From: Prochlorococcus sp. AG-402-M15
GTDB taxonomy: Bacteria > Cyanobacteriota > Cyanobacteriia > PCC-6307 > Cyanobiaceae
Direction: 5' to 3'
NCBI GenBank assembly: GCA_003216615.1
Contig: QCIP01000009.1
Coordinates: 1-64,000, forward strand
DNA: 64,000 nt
A program made the position numbers and the translations under genes. Shown one piece after another: positions 57,151-64,000 of the stretch. Position 1 is the first letter of the stretch. Each line of letters starts with the position of its first letter. Under the pieces are notes generated by a model. That model saw nothing but the letters and a program-made list of their open reading frames with translations, made no database searches and was not told where the DNA came from.

Positions 57151-57744
57151 ATGCTTAAAAATGATCTCTGGATAAATAAAAAAGCCTCTGAAGGAATGAT
57201 CAAGCCCTTTCAATCAAATTTGGTGAGACATCTTGAGCCTAATAATAAACAAAAACCAGTTTTGAGTTACGGATGTTCCTCTTATGGCTATGATTTAAGA
57301 CTTTCATCAAAAGAGTTCTTAATTTTTAGACATGTCCCTGGTACTGTCATGAATCCTAAAAAGTTTAATCCTGATAATTTAGAAAAAACTATTCTTCAAC
57401 ATGATGATGATGGAGAATTTTTTATTCTTCCAGCTCACTCATATGGATTAGGCGTTGCCTTGGAAAAGATGAAAGTACCAGAAAATATAACTGTAATTTG
57501 TATTGGCAAAAGTACTTACGCCCGACTAGGAATTATAGTTAATACAACACCTGCAGAGGCAGGGTGGGAAGGTCACCTAACTTTAGAATTTAGTAATAGT
57601 TCAGGTGCAGATTGTAGAATTTATGCTAACGAAGGTATCTGTCAACTACTCTTTTTTGAGGGTGATCCTTGTGCTACAACCTATGAAGATAGACGAGGTA
57701 AATATCAAAATCAACCTGAGAAAGTAACTCTAGCAAAGATCTAA
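57151..57744 (+). CDS. dcd: dCTP deaminase
   Basis: This 197-residue trimeric enzyme deaminates dCTP to dUTP, feeding thymidylate synthesis. It has SYGCSSYGYDLRLS near residue 40, GKSTYARLGIIVNTTPAEAGWEG with the catalytic Glu (TPAEAGWEG), and LEFSNSS. It precedes thyX by 1 base, so dUTP supply and dTMP formation are co-transcribed. Confidence 0.95.
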   Translation: MLKNDLWINKKASEGMIKPFQSNLVRHLEPNNKQKPVLSYGCSSYGYDLRLSSKEFLIFRHVPGTVMNPKKFNPDNLEKTILQHDDDGEFFILPAHSYGLGVALEKMKVPENITVICIGKSTYARLGIIVNTTPAEAGWEGHLTLEFSNSSGADCRIYANEGICQLLFFEGDPCATTYEDRRGKYQNQPEKVTLAKI

Positions 57745-57745
57745 A

Positions 57746-58378
57746 ATGAGTAAAGTTGAACTGATTTCGTTAACTCCTAATGCAGAAAAAACAATGGCTT
57801 ACATTGCAAGAGTTAGCAATCCAAATAATCAGAAAAATGAAGATTATTCAAAATTATTGAGTTATTGCATAAAAAATGAACATTGGAGTGTATTTGAACA
57901 GTCATTTATGACCCTACAAATAGAAACCAATAGAGGAATTGCAGCTCAAATTTTAAGACATAGATCATTTACTTTTCAGGAATTTTCACAGAGATATGCA
58001 GATAGCTCTCAACTAGGAAATATTCCTTTACCAGAGTTGAGAAGACAAGATTTTAAAAATAGACAAAATTCTATTTCTGATCTCCCCGATGACTTAATAA
58101 AAAGGTTTAATGCAAAAATTGCATTACATTTTAAAGCTTCTTCAGAATTATATGAAGATTTACTTGCTGAAGGAATAGCTAAAGAATGTGCGAGATTTGT
58201 TTTACCATTAGCAACTCCAACGAGAATCTACATGTCTGGATCATGCAGATCATGGATACATTACATTCATTTAAGATCAGCTCATGGTACTCAAGAAGAA
58301 CACAAGTCTATTGCCCAGAATTGCAAAACTATTTTCAAAGAAAGTTTTCCGATTGTATCAAAATCTTTAGATTGGTAA
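57746..58378 (+). CDS. thyX: Flavin-dependent thymidylate synthase
   Basis: A 210-residue ThyX makes dTMP from dUMP with FAD and methylene-tetrahydrofolate. The RHRx7S signature is present (RHRSFTFQEFSQRY, residues 71-84), with the C-terminal SGSCRSWIHYIHLRSAHGTQ EE block. It begins one base after dcd. No ThyA-type gene is in the window. Confidence 0.95.
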   Translation: MSKVELISLTPNAEKTMAYIARVSNPNNQKNEDYSKLLSYCIKNEHWSVFEQSFMTLQIETNRGIAAQILRHRSFTFQEFSQRYADSSQLGNIPLPELRRQDFKNRQNSISDLPDDLIKRFNAKIALHFKASSELYEDLLAEGIAKECARFVLPLATPTRIYMSGSCRSWIHYIHLRSAHGTQEEHKSIAQNCKTIFKESFPIVSKSLDW

Positions 58379-58381
58379 GAA

Positions 58382-58927
58382 TTATCCATGACTACGAGGA
58401 TTAATCTCATAATTTTTATTTTCTTTGATTACTGAAAAATCATTATTAAGGATTTCTTCCTGAGTTTTTAATTCTCTACCGATTTGATCAATAGAACTTC
58501 TTATTGTTATTTCTTCTTGTTTACCAATAAAAGTAGAGATTAAATTACCTTTTCTATCAAAAAGATTAACTTGAGGAATTCCATTTACATTAAATTTTCG
58601 GATGTAATTATCCCATTTTTGATTGTCAACATTTAAAAAAACAAAATTAATCTCTTTTTCATATTCCTCTTTCAAAGTAGTTACTTTTGGAGCCATTTCT
58701 TTGCAAACTTCACACCACTCTGCATAAAATTCAAGAAATGTAGGCTTATTGTTTTTAAAGGCTATTTCAGGATCAACAGATAATTCGCCAAAACTCTTAA
58801 GAAGGAAAGTTGGTTGAAATAAGAGATTCCTAAATAAAACCAAACCAATTAACAAAATAGCAATAAGTAAAATAAGCATTGCTTTTAAATTTGTGTTTAA
58901 TAGTGGCTCTCCACTCTCAGATTGCAT
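58382..58927 (-). CDS. txlA: Membrane-anchored thioredoxin-like protein TxlA (HCF164-like)
   Basis: A 181-residue protein with one N-terminal membrane helix (about 15-32) and a thioredoxin domain with WCEVC (71-75) and the cis-proline NGIPQVNLF. This matches TxlA/HCF164, which passes reducing power across the thylakoid membrane for cytochrome b6f assembly. It converges on thyX with 3 bases between stops. Confidence 0.87.
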   Translation of the reverse strand: MQSESGEPLLNTNLKAMLILLIAILLIGLVLFRNLLFQPTFLLKSFGELSVDPEIAFKNNKPTFLEFYAEWCEVCKEMAPKVTTLKEEYEKEINFVFLNVDNQKWDNYIRKFNVNGIPQVNLFDRKGNLISTFIGKQEEITIRSSIDQIGRELKTQEEILNNDFSVIKENKNYEINPRSHG

Positions 58928-59063
58928 TATAAATTCTTACTTACTAAAGACATCTTAAATAAGTTATACAAATAAAGAGAATTTGAATCAGTTCTCTTTT
59001 AATCAACTGATAAAATAATAACTAAATAATGATCAAAATATATTTGATTCCTTAAATCTAATT

Positions 59064-60422
59064 ATGCAATTAATCTTTGGAACTGATGGGATAAGAGGAA
59101 GATTTAATAAAGAGATAACTTATTCTCTAGCCTATAAAGTTGGATATGCTTTAGGTTCGAATTTAGAAAATAATAATCCAATATTAATTGGAAGAGATAC
59201 AAGGATTAGTGGTGCTATTCTGCTTCAGGCAATAACAAAAGGTATAAATGCAAGCGGCAAAAAATTTATAAATCTTGGCATATGTCCTACTCCGGCAATC
59301 CCTTTTTTAATCAAACAAGAAAAAATGAGTAGCGGGATAATGATATCTGCCAGTCATAATCCACCCGAATATAATGGCATAAAAATATTTGACCATAATG
59401 GTCAAAAAATTACCAAAAATTTTGAAAATAAAATTCAAAAATTCGTTGAGGAACAAAATCAAGATCAATCAGTCCCCACAAAAGAGATCTCTTTAAAAAC
59501 AAATAAAGAACTTATGGATATTTATATAAAAAGCCTAATAGAAACTATGGGCGGAGGAAATTTAAGCGGCATGAAAATAATATTAGACACATGCTATGGA
59601 TCAGCGACAACATGCGCAAAAAAAATTTTTCAGAATCTTGGAGCAGATGTAAGAGTTATTAATAACTCGAAAAATGGTTTAAAAATTAATATGAACTGTG
59701 GTTCTACTAATCTGAAACCAATAAAAAAATCATTAGAAGAAAATCCTGCAGATATGGGATTTAGCTTCGATGGTGATGCCGATAGAGTAATTGGATTAGA
59801 TTCTAAAGGCAATGTACTAGATGGAGATCATATTCTTTTTCTTTGGGGTAGGGAACTTATGGAGCAAAAGATTCTTACAAATAATTTACTAATTTCAACT
59901 CAAATGGCAAATTTAGGTTTTGAAAAAGCCTGGAACAAAATTGGTGGGATTTTATACAGAACTGATGTAGGAGATAAATATGTTCATGACGCAATTAAGG
60001 AAAAAAGAGCTGTTTTAGGAGGTGAACAATCAGGTCATATACTTTCAAAAATTAATAACTTTTCTGGAGATGGGATATTGACTGCACTTCAAATTGCTAA
60101 GTACTGCAAAAAGAAAAATATTACTTTAAATGATTGGTTAAAAACTAGTTTCGACCCTTTTCCTCAGAAACTAACCAACATCAATTTAGATTTTAACATT
60201 AATAAAATAAATCCAGAAACCAAAATATTAATTAATCAAACTATAGAAAGTTACCATGCAAACAACTCAGACAATTTTAGAATTTATATAAGGCCTAGCG
60301 GCACAGAACCCTTAATGAGAGTTCTTGTTGAGGCCAAAAATAAGACGACAGTTGATTCTTTATCGAGCGAAATAACTCACAAACTCTCTTGGGAAATCAA
60401 TAAAATAATAAATAAATTTTGA
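59064..60422 (+). CDS. glmM: Phosphoglucosamine mutase
   Basis: The 452-residue hexomutase converts glucosamine-6-phosphate to the 1-phosphate for UDP-GlcNAc. It begins [17 protein letters not shown], with phosphoserine Ser97 in [15 protein letters not shown], metal loop [14 protein letters not shown], sugar loop LGGEQSGHI and [14 protein letters not shown]. The DGIRG and NPPEYNG forms identify GlmM. It meets trmB tail to tail, 1 base between stops. Confidence 0.93.
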   Translation: MQLIFGTDGIRGRFNKEITYSLAYKVGYALGSNLENNNPILIGRDTRISGAILLQAITKGINASGKKFINLGICPTPAIPFLIKQEKMSSGIMISASHNPPEYNGIKIFDHNGQKITKNFENKIQKFVEEQNQDQSVPTKEISLKTNKELMDIYIKSLIETMGGGNLSGMKIILDTCYGSATTCAKKIFQNLGADVRVINNSKNGLKINMNCGSTNLKPIKKSLEENPADMGFSFDGDADRVIGLDSKGNVLDGDHILFLWGRELMEQKILTNNLLISTQMANLGFEKAWNKIGGILYRTDVGDKYVHDAIKEKRAVLGGEQSGHILSKINNFSGDGILTALQIAKYCKKKNITLNDWLKTSFDPFPQKLTNINLDFNINKINPETKILINQTIESYHANNSDNFRIYIRPSGTEPLMRVLVEAKNKTTVDSLSSEITHKLSWEINKIINKF

Positions 60423-60423
60423 A

Positions 60424-61053
60424 TCAGATTTTTATATAAATCTTATCAAAAATATCTAGCTGATTTAAAATCACATACTTCTCCCTATTAGTTTTAAATT
60501 TATTTGGATTAAAACTTTCGGAATAATTAAAATCCTTTTTATCTATTGTTTTAAAATTAAAATTGCTTGATATAGTGCAATCCATATAATCAAATAAATC
60601 CTTTACATCAGTTTTTATAAAAATTAAGGACCCTTTTTGTAATAAATTTGAAAGAATATTAATAAATTCTGGCTGAATTACGCGCCTTTTAAAATGTCTT
60701 TTCTTGAACCAAGGATCGGGAAAGTTAAAGGAAATACTTTTTACATTTTTAATAATAAATTTACTTTGGACATCATTCACAATATTATTAACATTTCCAA
60801 ATGCAAAATATAAATTTTTAATTTCTCTTTCTCGTACTTTTAATTTAGCAGTTTTAACTAATTTCTCACGTATTTCAATTCCTAAATAATTCCAACTGGT
60901 ATTAACTAAAGCTAAATCAAATAGAAACTCACCTGCAGCACAACCTATATCTAAATGCATATTCAATTTAGGATCACCAAACATTTCAATCAAAGAAGGG
61001 ATTCTCTCAATTTCGTTGAAATTTTTACTAAGCGGATTAACATGCTGTCTCAT
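60424..61053 (-). CDS. trmB: tRNA (guanine-N7-)-methyltransferase
   Basis: This 209-residue SAM-dependent enzyme methylates G46 in tRNA. The SAM motif is [16 protein letters not shown], then [11 protein letters not shown], and the family signature [18 protein letters not shown] with [12 protein letters not shown] (T-N-R-E pattern). The N-terminus starts [12 protein letters not shown]. Confidence 0.93.
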   Translation of the reverse strand: MRQHVNPLSKNFNEIERIPSLIEMFGDPKLNMHLDIGCAAGEFLFDLALVNTSWNYLGIEIREKLVKTAKLKVREREIKNLYFAFGNVNNIVNDVQSKFIIKNVKSISFNFPDPWFKKRHFKRRVIQPEFINILSNLLQKGSLIFIKTDVKDLFDYMDCTISSNFNFKTIDKKDFNYSESFNPNKFKTNREKYVILNQLDIFDKIYIKI

Positions 61054-61175
61054 ACAACTATTAAGCTATTCCTAGGCAACAATATAAGGATGAATAATAT
61101 TCATAACTATGACAATAGTAAGTTAAAAAGTAACAGTTTGATGTTTAATTATTATGTATATAAAAAGAAAAAGTT

Positions 61176-61799
61176 TTGAACGTTTTTAATCAACTTTCTA
61201 TTTGGCTATCTTTTCAACTTTCAATAATTTTCCTTATTGGTATTCCTATTACTTTATCCTTTTGGTCAATTAAAAAAAGAAATCTAGCTGTTAATAAACT
61301 TCTATCAATTTATTGGAAAATATCCCTTTTGTTTTTTATAAGCCTTTTACTTTTAATAGGTAAGTATAATTATGCTCTTCTAGTAACTAATATTTCAACA
61401 TTATTAATGACGATTTCTGTTTGGTTTTGGAACGATATAAATGATGAATTAAAAGAATATGACTTTACTTACCCCCTTACTACAACGACAAAAGTATGGA
61501 GATGGTCTCTTACTTTTATATCTCTCAATTTCTTAATCCAAAGTTTGCAGAATTTTATCTGCTTTTCTTCTATTAATTCGGCTTCATGTGAGATATGGCT
61601 TCAGCCTTCTTCAAATTTATATATTATTATCAAAAATTTATTTAACTTTTTCTTCGGAGCTAACTTTACTCAGCCGATAGCAAAATTTTTAGGATTATTT
61701 TCATTATTAATCTATACTTTAGGATTGATTCAATGGTCAATAATTAAATTACCTAAAAATGGAAGAAACTCTTCTTTCTACGAAAATGGAAGATATTGA
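61176..61799 (+). CDS. DUF3177 cyanobacterial membrane protein
   Basis: A 207-residue protein with about five hydrophobic segments. NDELKEYDFTYPLTTTTKVWRW (about 90-111) and the C-terminal [14 protein letters not shown] resemble DUF3177, a cyanobacterial family of unknown function. The start is TTG at 61176. Its 3' end overlaps the next gene by 41 bases in another frame. Confidence 0.75.
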   Translation: MNVFNQLSIWLSFQLSIIFLIGIPITLSFWSIKKRNLAVNKLLSIYWKISLLFFISLLLLIGKYNYALLVTNISTLLMTISVWFWNDINDELKEYDFTYPLTTTTKVWRWSLTFISLNFLIQSLQNFICFSSINSASCEIWLQPSSNLYIIIKNLFNFFFGANFTQPIAKFLGLFSLLIYTLGLIQWSIIKLPKNGRNSSFYENGRY

Positions 61800-62094
61800 T
61801 TTATTAAATAAGTTAGAAAAAATAAGTTCCTTGATACCTAATAGGGTACTTAAAGTAGAAGGTTTAATTTTAAAAGAAAATCATAAAGAACATTTAGAAA
61901 TAATTATTTTCAAAGGTTTCAGTAGCTCTACCACTCATCCAATTGAAATAGATTTAGAAAAAAAAGTTATTGAATTTAGATATGTACTTACAAACTTTAA
62001 ACTTTTTAAAGCACCCTTCAAGGAAACCAAAAATAACTTTATAAGAGAAAATCAAAACTCAGTTTTCTTTTTGAATAAAAAAAATTGGATTTAA
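61759..62094 (+). CDS. Small conserved cyanobacterial protein with IFKGFSSS motif
   Basis: A 111-residue protein. [20 protein letters not shown] and the core [20 protein letters not shown] resemble a small family shared by cyanobacteria and plants, possibly the one listed as DUF7734. No membrane span. It overlaps the DUF3177 gene by 41 bases; the first 10 residues may come from an earlier-than-real start (an ATG at 61788, MEDIDLLNK, is a better candidate). Its stop shares TTAA with ileS. Function unknown. Confidence 0.6.
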   Translation: MEETLLSTKMEDIDLLNKLEKISSLIPNRVLKVEGLILKENHKEHLEIIIFKGFSSSTTHPIEIDLEKKVIEFRYVLTNFKLFKAPFKETKNNFIRENQNSVFFLNKKNWI

Positions 62095-64000
62095 GAAAAT
62101 TCAAGATTAATAATATTTGAACATCTTTTGCATAATTTTGTATTCTGGATTCCACTAAAGGTTTCTTTTTGATAATGCCAACATCTATCACATTTTTGAC
62201 CATCAGCCTTTAAGATTTGAATTTTTCCAAGCTCATTTTTATCGATAATTATATAATTCTCGGCCAAATCAGATACCATTTTGAAATTTGAAACTATAAG
62301 CCAATCCCTAAATAAATCTACATCTTTATTACCAAATCTTTCTAGCCAAGTCAGAGAATCCTTTACAACTTTATCTTCAGGTAAATAATTAACTTCTGTT
62401 TCTAAAGCTGCTCCAATTATTTGTTTGTTTCTACATCCCTCTATAGCTTTGTTAATTTCAACCCTCAAATTTCTCAAATTTGTAATATGTTCATTAAGAT
62501 TTTCATTTTTCCATGACTGTGAAAAAATTGGCCATCCTCTCTGAAATACTGATTTTTCTTTAGTTGAATATGGAATATTTTGCCAAATATCTTCAGACAT
62601 ATGACAAAGTACTGGTGAAATAAGAACAGCTAAATTTTCAACAATTTTAGACATTACAAACTGACATGATCTTCTTCTAAATTCCGATTTGGAACTTACA
62701 TATAACCTATCCTTCGCAATATCCAAATAGAAATTTGATAGATCTACAACACAAAAACTCTGTAAAATTTGAAAAAATCTTGAAAATTCATAATTTTCAT
62801 AAGCATTTGATATTTGATCTTTAACCTCAACTAGTCTGCCTAACATCCATTGATCTAAGAGCGGCAATTGATCAATTTCAAAACTATCAATGTTAGGGTC
62901 ATAATCATGAATATTCCCAAGAAGATATCTTGCAGTATTACGAACTTTTCTGTAAACGTCTGAAAGTTGCTTAAGTATATTTGAACCAATTGGTACATCT
63001 ACTGAATAATCTACAGAGCTTACCCATAGCCTTAAAACATCAGCTCCATAAGCAGGTTCAGTTTTTTTATTATTACCTCCATTAATAATTATGTTTGGAT
63101 CAACAACATTACCTAAAGATTTACTCATTTTTCTTCCGTTTTCATCAAGTGCAAAACCATGAGTTAAAACTTTCTTATATGGAGGTTTATTATTAACTGC
63201 AACAGATGTTAGCAAAGAAGACTGGAACCAACCTCTATGTTGATCTGAGCCCTCTAAATAAAGATCTGCTGGATATTTTAATTCACTTCTTTGTTCACAC
63301 ACAGCAGCCCAGCTAGATCCTGAATCAAACCAAACATCCATTGTATCTGTTCCTTTTTTCCATAGGTCAGAATCTTTTACATAATTTTCTGGCAATAGAT
63401 TCTTAACATCCCAATCCCACCAAATATCTGCTCCATGTTCACTAAAAAGTTCTTTTATATGATTAATTATCTCGCTATTTAGGAGAATTTCATTACCATT
63501 TTTTTTATAAAAAACTGGAATTGGAACACCCCAGGACCTCTGTCTGGAAATACACCAATCCCCTCTGCCAACGACCATAGAATAAATTCTTTTCTTTCCA
63601 GTTGCAGGCATCCATTCAACATCTTCGATTGCCTTTAATGCAGATGATCTAAAGCCATTTACAGATGCAAACCATTGTTCTGTTGCTCTAAAAATAGTTG
63701 GTTTTTTGGTTCTCCAATCGTAAGGGTATCTATGCTTATAATTTTCTTGTAATAGAAGCAAATTATTTCCCTTTAAATGTTCAATAATTAAATCATTTGC
63801 GTCTTTTAGGACATTTGATCCCTTGAATTGACCCGAATATTCATTTAGGTTACCTTTTTCATCAACAACACATGTTGTAGGTAAATCATATTTTTGCCCT
63901 ACATTGAAATCATCTATCCCATGACCGGGGGCAGTATGAACAATTCCAGTACCTGATTCTGTAGTAATGTAATCCCCCCCGATCACAATTCTGCAATTTT
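62091..64000 (-). CDS. ileS: Isoleucyl-tRNA synthetase, C-terminal part (cut by window edge)
   Basis: The - strand frame runs off the right edge, leaving about 635 residues of this class I synthetase. Seen are part of the editing domain ([20 protein letters not shown]), [11 protein letters not shown], the KMSKS loop ([13 protein letters not shown]), the anticodon-binding helices and the C-terminal zinc finger [10 protein letters not shown] with CKRCSNII. The N-terminal HIGH motif lies outside the window. A normal bacterial IleS has about 930-970 residues, so roughly a third is missing here. Confidence 0.96.
   Translation of the reverse strand, partial: NCRIVIGGDYITTESGTGIVHTAPGHGIDDFNVGQKYDLPTTCVVDEKGNLNEYSGQFKGSNVLKDANDLIIEHLKGNNLLLLQENYKHRYPYDWRTKKPTIFRATEQWFASVNGFRSSALKAIEDVEWMPATGKKRIYSMVVGRGDWCISRQRSWGVPIPVFYKKNGNEILLNSEIINHIKELFSEHGADIWWDWDVKNLLPENYVKDSDLWKKGTDTMDVWFDSGSSWAAVCEQRSELKYPADLYLEGSDQHRGWFQSSLLTSVAVNNKPPYKKVLTHGFALDENGRKMSKSLGNVVDPNIIINGGNNKKTEPAYGADVLRLWVSSVDYSVDVPIGSNILKQLSDVYRKVRNTARYLLGNIHDYDPNIDSFEIDQLPLLDQWMLGRLVEVKDQISNAYENYEFSRFFQILQSFCVVDLSNFYLDIAKDRLYVSSKSEFRRRSCQFVMSKIVENLAVLISPVLCHMSEDIWQNIPYSTKEKSVFQRGWPIFSQSWKNENLNEHITNLRNLRVEINKAIEGCRNKQIIGAALETEVNYLPEDKVVKDSLTWLERFGNKDVDLFRDWLIVSNFKMVSDLAENYIIIDKNELGKIQILKADGQKCDRCWHYQKETFSGIQNTKLCKRCSNIINLEFS

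Noticed and set aside
60955-61179. 74-codon + strand frame opposite the start of trmB
   Set aside because: Half of it is antisense to trmB and the other half is AT-rich intergenic sequence without a motif.

Overview
The window is a stretch of core chromosome from a high-light-adapted Prochlorococcus, or a very close relative. The evidence is strong AT-richness, tightly packed genes, cyanobacterial photosystem II genes (psbE/F/L/J, psbK, psbI, psbN, psbH), an NDH-1 operon (ndhC-K-J), magnesium chelatase subunit ChlD, the nitrogen regulator NtcA with an ammonium transporter, and a degenerate single phycoerythrin beta subunit beside a CpeS-type bilin lyase. I see no insertion sequence, prophage, CRISPR array, rRNA or long repeat. 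No stretch over about 300 bases lacks a gene.

Layout. 1-1.4 kb: relic phycoerythrin locus (small ORF, cpeS, cpeB). 1.6-8.6 kb: UvrD/PcrA helicase, tRNA nucleotidyltransferase family, an NDH-like/SelD fusion and methylthioadenosine phosphorylase. 8.6-11 kb: the rubredoxin-ycf48-psbE-F-L-J photosystem II assembly cluster, read leftward. 11-14 kb: ndhC-K-J facing a YvcK-like protein. 14.1-20.6 kb: an ABC/MCE lipid-transport pair, chlD, folK, a NUDIX hydrolase and photolyase. 20.6-30.5 kb: DegT aminotransferase, redoxin, fabI, hisB, carotenoid oxygenase, rdgB, a phosphohexomutase, a RecB-like/RNase H-like protein, ygfZ and pyrE. 30.6-36.4 kb: a CAT-anticodon tRNA, a CNNM/CorC-type protein, an oxidoreductase, tgt-psbK, cobS and a Hik2-like kinase. 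36.4-45.7 kb: DUF3155 gene with a structured leader, esterase, purH, DoxX, ispH, amt1, sfsA, murJ and two small genes. 45.7-55.6 kb: tRNA-Arg, glyA-cinA-leuC-leuD, an LptD-like protein, psbI-psbN/psbH, pth and small conserved genes. 55.6-64 kb: ntcA, a corrinoid adenosyltransferase-like protein without a P-loop, dcd-thyX, txlA, glmM, trmB, two small cyanobacterial genes and the C-terminal part of ileS, cut by the window edge.

How it fits together. Photosystem II small subunits and their assembly helpers (Ycf48, rubredoxin) cluster, next to NDH-1 genes for cyclic electron flow. Nitrogen control is represented by NtcA, amt1 with a perfect GTA-N8-TAC box, and a second perfect box between pyrE and a tRNA. 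dcd and thyX form a short dUTP/dTMP supply pair. The genome is very compact: many convergent genes overlap at their 3' ends, four pairs share one TTAR tetranucleotide as both stop codons, and many genes start with TTG or GTG.

The less explained signals are mostly small. They are three half-sites over the promoter of the P-loop-less adenosyltransferase-like gene beside ntcA, three stacked inverted repeats before the DUF3155 gene, palindromes over the psbE and psbN/psbH promoters, an NtcA box at a tRNA, and a nuclease-like protein whose RecB active site looks lost while its RNase H-like domain looks intact. I found no clearly new multi-gene system. Product calls rest on motif recognition from the translated sequence; no database search was run.
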